Assembly (NCBI GenBank): GCA_016845065.1
Contig: JAERTG010000142.1
Span: forward strand, 1 to 64,000
Source: Fidelibacterota bacterium
Lineage (GTDB): Bacteria > Fidelibacterota > UBA8477 > JABMPR01
Reading direction: 5' to 3'
Length of the DNA: 64,000 nt
The notes beneath the pieces were generated by a model. That model saw only the letters and a list, made by a program, of their open reading frames with translations, ran no database searches and was not told the DNA's origin. The translations under genes were made by a program, and so were the position numbers. Shown in pieces: positions 52,324-63,600 of this stretch; position 1 is the first letter of the stretch; the number at the start of each line of letters is the position of its first letter.

Positions 52324-52650
52324 AGGTTCGCCTCCTTGGATAAGCTCCCAACAACTTCTTGATCCTTACGTATGATACTGATTGCTATCAATTTGGATCT
52401 TAAAAACTCAGATTGTTGAGGTGTGAACAGAGAGAGATGTTGTGTGGTAAGGTGAACATCTTCCACATCCGTTTATTCAAAATTGACATATTGCACCTCC
52501 TCAAAAAAAGTTACACCACATCATTTTCAGAATAATCCCACTTCAGAATTGAAATATTTTTTCTAATCTAATCATGAGTGATACTATCACCTATGATTTA
52601 CAACACATTTGACAGTTAAGAATCCTATCACTGTTAGGATTATTTTAAAA
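52324..52650. other. Intergenic region between the methyltransferase and PD40 genes
   Basis: A 327-bp AT-rich gap, presumably with the promoter of the PD40-protein gene. GATGTT and AACATC (52437-52461) can pair weakly. The only listed site is the small hairpin at 52621-52641. Confidence 0.55.
52621..52641 (-). terminator. Small hairpin after the methyltransferase gene
   Basis: AATCCTA and TAGGATT form a perfect 7-bp stem with a 7-nt loop, 9 bp beyond the methyltransferase stop. The T-tract on the minus strand side is poor. Confidence 0.4.
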
Positions 52651-53292
52651 TTATTTGGTATAGGTATATACCTCCCAGCTAAGTGTGCCTTCAATACTTA
52701 ATTGTTGCCATCCAAGCTGATCTAATAGGCCATGAAGCTCATCCGATGAATGTACAAAAGCCCTGAAGGCATCCCCCTTGATACGCCGAAAAGCATTTTC
52801 GATACTAATAACTATTTTCACAAACCAACGATCCCTGGGAATACTAAAAACATAAAGCATGTTGGCTTTGTTAGCTGTAACCTTTACTAGATTCTCCCAA
52901 TCCGGGTAACAACAGATGACTCGATCAAGAGTAACAATCTGCGAAGCGGGCATACTTGATGACAAATCTACTACATCCCCGTGTATATAATCTACCTGTG
53001 CCCCTCTCCCGTGCTCCAGATCCTGCTCCTGAGCAATATCAATAAAGGCTGAGGAGGCATCAACATGAACAGCTCGATTAATCGTATCTTTAAATAGCTC
53101 ATGATGAAGCACTCCGATACCACCCCCAATATCCAATAACTGAACTTCGTTCAGCCTGGCTCTACGGATGCTTCTGAGCATTATCTCAGTGGTCTTATCT
53201 GGACCTTTATTTAAATATCGCTTGAGGTCACGTCTTGCTTTCTCTGGTCCAAATACTTCTTCAGTAGCATCGCAATGTTCGCAGCAATTCAT
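52651..53292 (-). CDS. Class I SAM-dependent methyltransferase
   Basis: A cytoplasmic 213-residue protein with a Rossmann SAM site LLDIGGGIGVLHHEL (about 72-86), acidic ribose-binding motif VHVDASS and HGDVVDL motif. The N-terminus MNCCEHC has an unusual CC..C cluster followed by FGPEKARRDLKRYLNKGPDKTTE, a pattern shared with a widely spread group of uncharacterised methyltransferases. Some resemblance to Mg-protoporphyrin O-methyltransferase-like proteins does not settle the substrate. AAGGA precedes the ATG. It is a lone housekeeping-size gene inside the secreted-protein island. Confidence 0.82.
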   Translation of the reverse strand: MNCCEHCDATEEVFGPEKARRDLKRYLNKGPDKTTEIMLRSIRRARLNEVQLLDIGGGIGVLHHELFKDTINRAVHVDASSAFIDIAQEQDLEHGRGAQVDYIHGDVVDLSSSMPASQIVTLDRVICCYPDWENLVKVTANKANMLYVFSIPRDRWFVKIVISIENAFRRIKGDAFRAFVHSSDELHGLLDQLGWQQLSIEGTLSWEVYTYTK

Positions 53293-53506
53293 GTGAATCC
53301 TTATATTTCAATCTTGGATTACTCAACCTAATCATGATAAGTTATATCTCCTATTGTTTATTTGGACAATGAGGTCATCTAGGATATTGTTGTGATTGAG
53401 TTTAAGTAATGCAGAATAGCCAGAGCTATGAGATTTATTGGGATATTTGTTGAGGTGCGGTTCCTGGTGTTTAAGTCGGTGGTTTGTTCTGAGTCATACC
53501 GTGAAC

Positions 53507-53532
53507 AAAAAACACCCTGCTATGAGGGTGTT
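53507..53532 (-). terminator. Rho-independent terminator of the beta-helix-esterase gene
   Basis: AACACCCT and AGGGTGTT form a perfect 8-bp stem with a 6-nt loop; a T-rich tract (TTTTTTG) follows on the minus strand. It lies 35 bp after the stop at 53567. Confidence 0.8.
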
Positions 53533-53566
53533 CTTGTTTGAAATATCAGATCCTTTACTGACTGTT

Positions 53567-56515
53567 CTATTTAAGGTTGATCATCTTCACCGTTTTATTA
53601 AAACCATGGGCATTCAGCTCGCAAAAGTATATCCCTGTACTCACCGGGTTACCAGAATCATCTAAGCCATTCCATGCTACATCATAATACCCTGCAGGTT
53701 GTTCTGCCACGACCAAGCGACGAACCAACTGCCCCTTCACATCATAAACCAACAATGAAACCAGAGAAACCTCAGGCAGAGCATAGCTGATCGTCGTTAT
53801 CGGGTTGAAAGGATTGGGATAGTTTTGCTTCAATTCAAAATGTTTGGGAAGTTGTGAGCTCTCATCATCAATTCCCACATAACCCAATAACAAGCCTGTA
53901 CCCTCCCAGAAGGGTATGTTTTCATTATTGATAGAAATATTGAAGTAGAGAGGTGTTCCCTCAACGCAATCTGCTGCAGTGTTTAGCGCAAGATATGAAT
54001 ATGTGCTGCCTACTGCCCCTGGTCCCATGTCTTCGACTAATGAGTATGATTCACCAGAAACAAAGATTGTATTTGAGTCAGCTGGTGCAATCCTAACCGA
54101 AACATCCTCAATGCTGTTCAAACCTATATTCCTCACGCTCAAATTAAAAAATATGCGAGTATTGGGAGGAATGGCTCCACCAGCAGGATGAAGTTGTTCC
54201 ACTGATTCAAAGACTATGGGTCCGCGATTGGTAAAATCATTGAAATCCTGGAAATAGAAACCTGTCTCAGTCTCTAAATTCTGAATATCGATCCCCAATT
54301 TATATATCCCTAAGGTATCAGGCATTTCAAGATAATTTCCCCAGATATTGTCTTGGGCAAGACTATCACCATGTAATCCGTCGTCAAATAAAGTAAATTC
54401 ACCCACCGGTTCGTGGTCTTGAGTTGTAATTCTCACCGTATTATCAAATGGAAAATTATGTGGATTTGAGATGACTGTATTGAACTGAATTGAATCGTGA
54501 TTCAAATATGTTATGTATTTGTTTCTTGGTCTTACTCGTGGAAGCATTTGCTTCTTTAACCATTCAAAGAGAAAGAAATTATCATAAGCATGTTTAACAA
54601 TGTTATGACCAGCCCCTTCGAATTCCGAGTATACGATCCTGGCTCCGCTGTTTATTGCGTTGAGCAGTTGAGTATCCGTGGAGTCTTCAGCATATACGGT
54701 GGTCAGACCAGTACTTTCATAGTATTCAATCCTGCTTTCTGTTTGCCAGCCATCCTCTGAACCATTGTTTAACCAGGTAGGTGTATACTTGGTAGCACCA
54801 AATGAGCCTGTAATTGTGCTCAAACTGATTGCTGCTGCAAACAGATCTTGATCATGACTCAACATTCGCCAAACTCCCCCACCTCCATTTGACCATCCCG
54901 TGATCATTATCCGCGACGTATCAACAGGGTACTCTTCTATTGCTGACCTGATTATTTCATATGCAGTGGCTATAGTGGTAGAGGACCACCCCAAAGTTGG
55001 CGATTGAGGGACAATAGTAAATTCATTATAACCATAGTGCTCAGCATTTACCCTCCAAGCTAGGCCTTCATATAATTGACCCTCATTATCAGTTCCCCAC
55101 TGATCTGCCCCGTGTAGGACAATACTCAGAGGATATACAATGGTGCTATCATAATCCAGTGGTAGCGCGAATCGATAGTGCATGTCCTCGTGGACTCCAT
55201 ATTGAAAATTTTCCTGGACTAAATAGGGAGTGACTTCCACCTCCATCGTGTCATTCCCACCATAGGCACCCATATCAGCTCGTAGATCTCCCATAGCTGG
55301 CCATAAGGGAATTCCGGGATTGGCCGGGTCTGATACATCATTAAATTCAGGTTCAGCTGCTCCTGCATCGATGGCTGGACTCATTGTATCCAAGTGATAT
55401 TCTGCGTCAATAAAAAGAGGGTCAAGCTGTAAATTTCCAATTCCCGGGAAATACTCCTGAGTAATGGAATAGCCCAATTCCAAATTTCCCCTATAATAAA
55501 TATCGGGTTGGACAGGAGCAGTATTGCCCCAGATAATGTTGTTTATTCCTGAACAATGTCCATTGGTCAAATACATGCCTCCCCCCGTTTCAGAGGCCTG
55601 ATTTTCGGCTATGGTGTTATTAATCAGTCGAAAGTTAAAACCAACCTCACTACCCCAGGCGACGATTCCTCCGCCCTTAGGTGCCTGGTTGCCAATAATT
55701 AAGTTTCTCCTCAGGATTGGATATTGACCATAAAGGAAAATTCCTCCACCTCCAGTGATGTAATCTATGGGATTAACTGCGGAAACAGTATTTGCATTAA
55801 TAATATTCTCACTAAGTACTACATCCCTGACATTGAACAGAGATACTCCTCCGCCTATCACAGTTGAATGCCCACTAATGGAATTATTGGAAATTGTGTT
55901 TTTCGAAACAAGGGCAGTTCCATATCCAGAGATTGAAAGGCCTCCCCCAAAGATTAAATCTGCGCCATCAAGGGAGTTATGGTAAATTAGATTGTTTTTT
56001 ATGACAACGGTTCCAACATTCTCATCTTCTTCATAATGAGTGAAAACAAAAACTCCCCCACCGTAGACAGTTGTACTGCTCTGTACATGATTGTGAATGA
56101 CACGGTTATTGGTGATTTTCGCCCCACCAGTAATAGATATCCCACCTCCTGCATGAATATTCAAGTCGGGCTGTAGACTGCCACGTCCACCCGTAATTGT
56201 AAAGCCATTCAGAACTGCGCTTGTGTCTAATCGTGAAGTAATCGTGACAACAGAAGCATTCGATGTGCTTCCGTCGATAATGGTGTTGCTGATATGTGAT
56301 GTATCCTGATCTAGAACCAGATGGCTGGATAGAAAGATGGCCTTGCCATCAAAATTTATGTTCTCCAAATAGTTGCCTGGTGCCACCAGCACCGTATCCC
56401 CATCGACAGCTCCATCGATACCTGTTTGTATGCTGAGCGAATCCGCAGGAACATGAATCGTTGTGGCAAATAGTCCTGATACGATCATCGGGATGAGTAA
56501 AAGTCTGTATTTCAT
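53567..56515 (-). CDS. Secreted beta-helix plus alpha/beta-hydrolase (esterase) fusion with T9SS sorting domain
   Basis: A 982-residue exported protein, signal peptide about 1-18. Residues ~20-425 are a right-handed beta-helix (GGGISITGG, GGGVFVF, GGGIVAW rungs). Residues ~430-660 are a PHB-depolymerase/feruloyl-esterase-like alpha/beta hydrolase: oxyanion strand LSIVLHGADQWG, nucleophile S542 in GWSNGGGG, a likely acid D588 in NNGSEDGW and H637 in GAGHNIV. An Ig-like stretch (~665-890) and a sorting domain ending NKTVKMINLK follow. The fusion suggests a surface esterase held on polysaccharide by the helix. GAGGGGAC precedes the ATG. Confidence 0.85.
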   Translation of the reverse strand: MKYRLLLIPMIVSGLFATTIHVPADSLSIQTGIDGAVDGDTVLVAPGNYLENINFDGKAIFLSSHLVLDQDTSHISNTIIDGSTSNASVVTITSRLDTSAVLNGFTITGGRGSLQPDLNIHAGGGISITGGAKITNNRVIHNHVQSSTTVYGGGVFVFTHYEEDENVGTVVIKNNLIYHNSLDGADLIFGGGLSISGYGTALVSKNTISNNSISGHSTVIGGGVSLFNVRDVVLSENIINANTVSAVNPIDYITGGGGIFLYGQYPILRRNLIIGNQAPKGGGIVAWGSEVGFNFRLINNTIAENQASETGGGMYLTNGHCSGINNIIWGNTAPVQPDIYYRGNLELGYSITQEYFPGIGNLQLDPLFIDAEYHLDTMSPAIDAGAAEPEFNDVSDPANPGIPLWPAMGDLRADMGAYGGNDTMEVEVTPYLVQENFQYGVHEDMHYRFALPLDYDSTIVYPLSIVLHGADQWGTDNEGQLYEGLAWRVNAEHYGYNEFTIVPQSPTLGWSSTTIATAYEIIRSAIEEYPVDTSRIMITGWSNGGGGVWRMLSHDQDLFAAAISLSTITGSFGATKYTPTWLNNGSEDGWQTESRIEYYESTGLTTVYAEDSTDTQLLNAINSGARIVYSEFEGAGHNIVKHAYDNFFLFEWLKKQMLPRVRPRNKYITYLNHDSIQFNTVISNPHNFPFDNTVRITTQDHEPVGEFTLFDDGLHGDSLAQDNIWGNYLEMPDTLGIYKLGIDIQNLETETGFYFQDFNDFTNRGPIVFESVEQLHPAGGAIPPNTRIFFNLSVRNIGLNSIEDVSVRIAPADSNTIFVSGESYSLVEDMGPGAVGSTYSYLALNTAADCVEGTPLYFNISINNENIPFWEGTGLLLGYVGIDDESSQLPKHFELKQNYPNPFNPITTISYALPEVSLVSLLVYDVKGQLVRRLVVAEQPAGYYDVAWNGLDDSGNPVSTGIYFCELNAHGFNKTVKMINLK

Positions 56516-56886
56516 AATTGTCCCCTCTCTTACAGTTTGACAACTTCAAAGACCATTCAATAGATATGGATTGTCCCCCTACGGAAAGCCTCATCATAGT
56601 TCAGAAGATATGAACTTACCTAATTCTTGACTAACACAGATGGAACCAATCCTTGCACGGATGGAACATTTTGCTGATTTTTGCATCTTTATCCCTAAAT
56701 TTATAAAGCAGTAGGTTTAAGCAAATAACCCCATGACTTCTCAGTAGGCTTGAAATTCACTTCCTGCATTTACTTAATTATATAATACACTGTGTTACAG
56801 TCATTTACAGGATACAGCTAGAGTAGCTTTTGTTCCCCCTGGTGTTATATTCCACCCATCCACATCAGGACTTCAGGATTAGAATT
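56516..56886. other. Intergenic region upstream of the esterase-fusion gene
   Basis: A 371-bp gap with copy 3 of the short repeat at 56635-56672. A terminator for the CotH-protein gene would be expected just below 56886 but none is convincing. Confidence 0.55.
56635..56672. repeat. Short repeated element, copy 3
   Basis: Matches copies 1 and 2 over about 37 bp with one change (ACGGATGGAAC for ACGGAGGGAAC) and the same orientation. It lies about 120 bp upstream of the esterase-fusion gene. Confidence 0.75.
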
Positions 56887-59800
56887 TTACTTCAAGAAGA
56901 CCATCTTAATTGTCTCGACATATTCCCCTGATTCTAGCCGGCACAGATAAACTCCGGAGCCCACCACCTCACCCTTTGAATTCGTACCATTCCAATCCAC
57001 ATCGAACTGACCTGGTCCCTGATTGTCGATGGTAAAACGGCGTACAAGCCTACCCCTTAAATCATAAATGGTGAGCTGGACAGTTCCAACCTCTGGCAAA
57101 GCGTACCTGATCGTCGTAATCGGGTTGAAAGGATTGGGAAAATTTTGCGCAAGATCATAGTTATCTACTATGACATGAATAAATGATCCTGAAGTATCAT
57201 AGGCAAAACCATTTTCAAAAACACCAATATCTGGAGCCAGTCCAGCATACTCATTGGGGGATAGACTGAGAAGCGTCTCCCCTGCACGTATCACCTCATC
57301 GATGCCAGCGTCTATACATGGTGATTCATCTTCCAGATAAAAATCACTGTGCATGTATTCTGTGAACATCGGGTTTGACCATAGATTGTTTTCACCGGGC
57401 AGGAGGCTGGAGTTTGACAGGCAATTGGAGAAATTCAACTCCGATTTGGCATCAACACTGTACGGCTGTTCGATCGAATTACTGAGTATAGTATTGAAAA
57501 CAAATGCTTCAGCTCCCCCAAGATTCAGGAATTTTTCATAAACTGCGATAGCCGTTGCGTTTCCGTAAAGGGTGTTGTTAAGGATAATGGCATCAGAACT
57601 ATCCTTGATTGCAATTCCTTCTAGGCAATCCAAAATCAGGTTTCTCTCGATCCGAGCTGAGGTATGCTCGCCAATAGATATTCCCTTGTCGAGACACGTA
57701 AATATCTGGTTATTCTGAATAAGGGCACCATCAGAACCCTCACCAAAATCGATGGCATCACCCTGGATGTTGTAGAATTTATTACCCCGAATCACAGCGC
57801 TTTCAACTTCGTCACAATCAATCACATCAACATCATTAGCTGTAGGCTTACCCTGAAATCTCGAATCCTCAACCAGGGCTGTTCCACCTCGAATATGTAT
57901 ATAATCTCCCTCCATGATGTCGGTGTCGATAGATATTCCCATGATTGTTGAATTACATGACTCCATAAACACGGGGAGCGCCACGTTCTCCAATGTGACA
58001 TCGCTGAGATGAATGGTGGAGTTTTTTCCGGAGATTGCAGCTTTCTGACTAAATGGGTTGGCACCATGTGAGGCATTAAGAAGTCTAAGATGGGTCAAAG
58101 ATGATACTTCAGTTGCATCCTCAATAAATATCCCCCCCCATGTCTGTGCATCACTATTGGGGATAGGACCGATATTCACAGGGTTTTCCTGAGTACCATT
58201 CACCTCGATATTGCCATTGACGATAATGCTAGCTCCATCCACCATTTGAATTTCAACACCAGCCTCGATATCCAGGGTCACGTTCGCCTCGATAACCACA
58301 TCTCCCAGGGCTAGAAACGGAGAATCTGAGAGTTTCATCGTGGTATTGGATACTATAGTGGGACCTAGAATGCTTTGATCAACAGCTTCGAAAATGGCTG
58401 TCACAGTGGAATCACCCGAGAGTATGATAGAATTTGATTGCTCTTCTGAACCAGAAAGCCAAGCCACAAACCGTGATCCAGGAGCCGGAACAGCTGTAAC
58501 TCTCAGAGGGATGTCTGAAAAGTAGCCTCCAGAAGAAATAGTATCCGTCACTTCGACATCATTAACCAGGATGCTCCCCATCCCGGTTCCTGTTGTGCTC
58601 AGGGTCAGACTAACAATGTTTGTCAAACCAAACTTGTCCAGGATATGTCTACGCATACGACCGGGTCGCCCCTGTGCAAAATCACGCATTCCATCAATGT
58701 TGCTTTCCCAGGCTGAGATTGATGAGATGGTACATAAAGGTTGGTTGACTCCACAATCGGTCTGACACTCACTACTCCATCTATGGATATCGCGGTCCAT
58801 TTCCGGTTCTATAACTGACTTTAAGGAATCGATGATACCCATGACCCGATTCGGATGAAAACTGGTGTTTAAATGGGCAGTGAATCGCTGGATGAATTCA
58901 TTTTTAAATTCTTGATTGGTAAGGAGTTGCTCGAACAGCCAACGATGTCTCAGAAAACTATCTTCTCCATACTTGAATGGGTCAACATAGTGATTTGTGC
59001 GACCATCTGGATAGATGTTGTAGCTCCCCTCAACATCCCACAAAACCCAGCGCCACCTGCCATCTTCAGTTCTTGGACGCCAGCATTGAACATTCAATCC
59101 ACCCCACTCAACGTTTGCGATGTATAACTGAACTATCTGGTAGTTGATGAATTCATTAACATCCATCAGCGTTTTAAGGATCTCATAATTTTCAATCTGT
59201 GAAACATCGTTGTTTGTAAGAAAATCTAACATAGCAGTGTAATGGAACGCGTCACCCTGATAAACTGCTCCATTATATGGATTTTCAAGAATGTCCAGAT
59301 CATCAGAGTCATACCCATGATTTGCAGCCAGATAATGTTGCTTCACCCTTTCCCGGATGTTATGAACTCCAAAATATTCACCATTGAGAAAAAGAACAGC
59401 CGGTTGGCTGGCAGAATAGTCAATATCCATTCGGTCTTTTACCAACGTCGCGATCATTTCATCTCGAAACATGGTTCCCAGATATTGATTCCCGATACCA
59501 TCCGCTGCTCCTGGACGAAAAATCAAGCGCTTGAAGGTGGGGATGTATTTGTCGCGAAAAAATTGGTATGAAAACTCATCCTCGCCATATTTATCTCGCG
59601 CATAGAGCCCAAGCTGCTTGCGGGGGAAAATGCAACTGGTTGTTCCTCTTACTTTTAAACCAGTGGTCTGGCTAATCTGCTGACTACCTTCTACTTCAAA
59701 GTACTCAAAATGCACTGGCCGTTCCCAACTCTGGCAACTATTGGCGTCCTCAACACCCTCACAATTCTCACCATTGCTCAATATTCCATAGCTCTCATCC

Positions 59801-60609
59801 CATAAATATTCCGGGTTGGTTGACAGTGAGATCACTGGCAGATCAATTGAATCATCTATGATATATGTGTTTGTGGTAACCAGACTGGAGGCAAATTCTG
59901 AAGAATAACAAACTGCTCGAACCACTGCAGTCGACTGAATACCTATGGGACCAGTATACAATGTTGAAGTAGATGTGGGTTTTGATCCATCAAGGGTATA
60001 TCTGATAGCCGTATTATCAAGATTGGAACTCATTTCAAGACTGATGGAACCACCAAAATAACCTCCCTGGTGGGAAAAAAGTGGTTTGGGTCCCCGCATA
60101 TTCCCAGATGATCCAGGTGTATGATTTTCCGCTCCTGGTGTTGGATCGCTATAATAAACCCATTCCTGAGCGTCTTCAGGATGGCGACCATATGAAATAT
60201 TCGTGACTTGAGGTGGAAATGTGAGCGTGTCAATTGCATTTCCAGATGGGTTGTAGAGTCCTATTTCCTCACCATTTTTGCTCAGTTTGAAGCTGGTATG
60301 ACCCAAACTGTCCTGCCCATCAGTCCAAACTAGCAGCAACTCACCTGGTTGTATGATGGAGTTTAACGGGAATTGCCATTTATCAGGGACATTGAAATTA
60401 TCCGTGAGATAGTACCCTCCCACATCGATGGGAACATGCTCGGCGTTATAAATCTCTACCCAATCTGTAAATCGTGAAAAGTCTGGATCAATATTCACAG
60501 AAGAATTTGAAGCCAGGAACTCGTTGATATAGAGGTTTGGAGATTGAGCCCTGATCTCATGCCTAAAGAAACCTAATATTAGTATCAGAGCAAGGAGCAG
60601 TGATCTCAC
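56887..60609 (-). CDS. Secreted CotH-kinase / lamin-tail / beta-helix protein with T9SS sorting domain
   Basis: A 1240-residue exported protein, signal peptide 1-21. Domains in order: lamin-tail domain (~25-145; YINEFLASNSS...DWVEIYN), chitobiase-C-like domain (~175-255; IRYTLDGSKPTSTSTLYTGP), CotH kinase-like domain (~330-660; RLIFRPGAAD, NGEYFGVHNIRERV, WVLWDVEGSYN), InlB-like repeat (~675-755; GSRFVAWLSG), parallel beta-helix (~790-1110) and a sorting domain ending VETIKMVFLK. CotH of spore formers is a protein kinase; secreted forms are common in this phylum group but untested. The GTG start overlaps the upstream stop (GTGA), so it is coupled to the next gene. Confidence 0.85.
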   Translation of the reverse strand: MRSLLLALILILGFFRHEIRAQSPNLYINEFLASNSSVNIDPDFSRFTDWVEIYNAEHVPIDVGGYYLTDNFNVPDKWQFPLNSIIQPGELLLVWTDGQDSLGHTSFKLSKNGEEIGLYNPSGNAIDTLTFPPQVTNISYGRHPEDAQEWVYYSDPTPGAENHTPGSSGNMRGPKPLFSHQGGYFGGSISLEMSSNLDNTAIRYTLDGSKPTSTSTLYTGPIGIQSTAVVRAVCYSSEFASSLVTTNTYIIDDSIDLPVISLSTNPEYLWDESYGILSNGENCEGVEDANSCQSWERPVHFEYFEVEGSQQISQTTGLKVRGTTSCIFPRKQLGLYARDKYGEDEFSYQFFRDKYIPTFKRLIFRPGAADGIGNQYLGTMFRDEMIATLVKDRMDIDYSASQPAVLFLNGEYFGVHNIRERVKQHYLAANHGYDSDDLDILENPYNGAVYQGDAFHYTAMLDFLTNNDVSQIENYEILKTLMDVNEFINYQIVQLYIANVEWGGLNVQCWRPRTEDGRWRWVLWDVEGSYNIYPDGRTNHYVDPFKYGEDSFLRHRWLFEQLLTNQEFKNEFIQRFTAHLNTSFHPNRVMGIIDSLKSVIEPEMDRDIHRWSSECQTDCGVNQPLCTISSISAWESNIDGMRDFAQGRPGRMRRHILDKFGLTNIVSLTLSTTGTGMGSILVNDVEVTDTISSGGYFSDIPLRVTAVPAPGSRFVAWLSGSEEQSNSIILSGDSTVTAIFEAVDQSILGPTIVSNTTMKLSDSPFLALGDVVIEANVTLDIEAGVEIQMVDGASIIVNGNIEVNGTQENPVNIGPIPNSDAQTWGGIFIEDATEVSSLTHLRLLNASHGANPFSQKAAISGKNSTIHLSDVTLENVALPVFMESCNSTIMGISIDTDIMEGDYIHIRGGTALVEDSRFQGKPTANDVDVIDCDEVESAVIRGNKFYNIQGDAIDFGEGSDGALIQNNQIFTCLDKGISIGEHTSARIERNLILDCLEGIAIKDSSDAIILNNTLYGNATAIAVYEKFLNLGGAEAFVFNTILSNSIEQPYSVDAKSELNFSNCLSNSSLLPGENNLWSNPMFTEYMHSDFYLEDESPCIDAGIDEVIRAGETLLSLSPNEYAGLAPDIGVFENGFAYDTSGSFIHVIVDNYDLAQNFPNPFNPITTIRYALPEVGTVQLTIYDLRGRLVRRFTIDNQGPGQFDVDWNGTNSKGEVVGSGVYLCRLESGEYVETIKMVFLK

Positions 60610-63600
60610 TTAATGAGTACCATTTTACGAACTTGAGTATACTTCATTTTGGAAGACTCGGTGGCCTGAGCACTCAGGCGATAGAAATAAAGACCTGTGC
60701 TCATATTGAGACCGGCTGAATTCTTTCCATTCCAGTGAACCGTATATCTGCCTCCAGCATGTGGACCCTTCGCCAGCGTGGCAATCTTTCTTCCCAGAAT
60801 ATCAAATATCTCCAGGTTAATCTCTGAGGATAGGGGAAGTGCATACTGCAAAGTGGTGGTCGTGTTAAACGGATTGGGAAAATTGTCCGACAAAGTGAAT
60901 TCAGTTGGGGCCATGATGTCCTTCGAATTTCCAACAGTTAAACCGACTTGAACAGCACCAATATCGGGTGCATTCCCTACATATTCATCTTCTGATAGGT
61001 TAACCAGTATCTCCCCATCCCATTCATATTGTGCCACACCTGCGTCAATACAGGGTGAGGTATTCCAAATTTCATAGTCACCCTCGTCTGGATCAGTAAA
61101 TTGAGGATTGATGGTTATATTACCAATCTCCCAGTAAATAACTGCATGTGCATCTGCTTCAAATTCAAACAATTCTTCACCATCCTGGATATCCGAATAG
61201 GCAACCACAAAATGACTGGTATCCTGATCATGAAACATAATGTCTTGGGTAGGTGAGCCCCAGACTATCGAATTGATCAATTTAGGTCTCGACGCACGTC
61301 GAATGGACATCCCTGCTCCACTCCCACTCTCAGTAGAGTTATCAGCCAGCGTCATATTTATCATTCGAGGATTTGAGTACCAGCAGTCTAGCCCACCTCC
61401 AAATTCAGTTGCTGTATTTCTCAATATGGATACCCCCTCAAATAACACATTATCTAATCCGTGTATAGCAATCCCTCCACCATATCCTGCAGAATTTTGG
61501 TCAATGTTTACATCCTTTAGATGCGTGAAACCAGCTTCCATTGTGCTGGATTCAATATTGCGACCCCATCCATACCAGTCTTCGTGAATAATTGAGATAC
61601 CCCCTCCAGACCCCACATCTGTGTCATTGTTGAAGATATCACAATCCCTGAGAGTTAGTGAGGCATTGTAGCTAAATAATCCTCCTCCATTCCATTCCGA
61701 TTCATTCTCGGAGATCAGTCCATGTTCAAGGACGATGCTGGAATTGAGGACATATATTCCTCCTCCCTCACTACCTGAATAATTGTCAGAGATTTCGACA
61801 CTGTTTAAAGTAAGATGAGATGATTCGAAAGCGGAGATACCACCTCCACCCCAATCATAGTTCTCATTATGTATTATCTGAGTATAGGTAATGAGCGATC
61901 CTGAATTCTCACAATACAAGCCACCGCGACCACTCTCATCATCCAAGCCATTATGAGATATCAATGAGTTTTCTATACGCGGGGAGCTGGATAGACAGCC
62001 AATACCATATGTGCGAGAATTTGAGATCTGGCAATATTTTAAATGACTTCCAGAGGCACTTTCTCCCATGAACTCTATACCATTCCAACCCTCCGGTCCG
62101 CCAATAAATCTAATTGTATCCTGTTCAGAGCCGATCGCCTCTAAAGTTCCATAGCTGATAATTTTGTTTGTGAAACCTATAGATGAGATGACTACTCCAG
62201 GAGCAATCGAAAGCATGGAACCTGCAGGTACGATGAGATCACTTGCCAAAACCACATCGCTGGAGATCACACCAGCATGAATACCTCCAATTACACCAGA
62301 TGGATAATCACCTGTCCCTGCGAAAGACAGAGTTGTAAATGCTCCCATATCTGCTGTAGTTCCATCTTCATCTTGCCGACTCCAGGGTGCTCCCTCATTG
62401 ATACAGGGTGAATTGGACTGCAATCTGTAATCATTAGAATCTGGATCAACAAAAAATGGACTACTGGAAATATTATTCACTCCAGCCCAATAATTGATAC
62501 TACTGGTTCCTACAAGGTTAGAGTGATGAAATGTCATCACCTCCCTGGCATCCAAAAGAGGTGCGATACCCTCATTTTGACTATTGCCAATAATTGAGTT
62601 CAATACTGAGATCTCGGCATAATCATCAACGTAAATGTTATCACCATCTTCAGTCTCAGCACGATTATCAATAATCGTTGCATTTTGTAGGGTTAGATCC
62701 AACGAGTGACCTGCAAATAATCCACCACCATGTGCTCCTGAGGTATTGCCTGCAATAAGCGTACTGGTGATACGCGATCTTCCAGCATCAAGATATATGG
62801 CACCACCATATGCATCAAATGAAGAAGTCGTTTCATTGTGGATAATAACAGATTTTGATATGTCAACATTAGAATTTCCCGAGCGTATTGCCCCTCCGAC
62901 AAACTGGGCTGTATTACCTATGATTCTGCAGCTATCAAGTGTCAAATCTGTATTTGATACGTATAGCCCACCACCATCAACGGCATGATTATTCAGAAAC
63001 GTTGAATTGGCAATGGTAAGCGATCCATTTTGAAGATCGCATCCAGTATTCTCTGTCAGAATTGCTCCACCTGGTTTTCCAATGTTATTCCCATTTTTGA
63101 AGGTGAGATCAGATATTGAAACATCGAGGTGTGAATTAATCCGCATGATGCCGCTAGTATCACCTCCAATAATAGCAAGGTCTGAATTGGTCTGGCCAAG
63201 TATTGAAACACTTCGATCTACGACAAGCTGACTATCTAGCTGGATACTATCAGATTCAAGAACATCAAAGTGAATTGTCCCGCCGACACCTATCTCAGAT
63301 AAAATTTGTCGCAGAGATCCTGGTCCAGAGTCAAGATTGTTCGTTACGGATAAAGACATGGGAGCATTTATTGAAATGGGGTGATCATTTGATCTAACAG
63401 CATTGAGCCCGGAGGCATCTTCTCGCAATCTATAACCATCCGAGTTCCTTATTGGTCCTAACATATAGTCAATGAAAAAGGTTCCCTCTTGAGAATCCGT
63501 AAATATTTCGATATCTGAGTGTACTCTCCCCTCTGGAACAATGGATGTTACAGTATCCAGACCCACCCACCAGAAGTACCCAGAGGGTGCTGGATCGATA

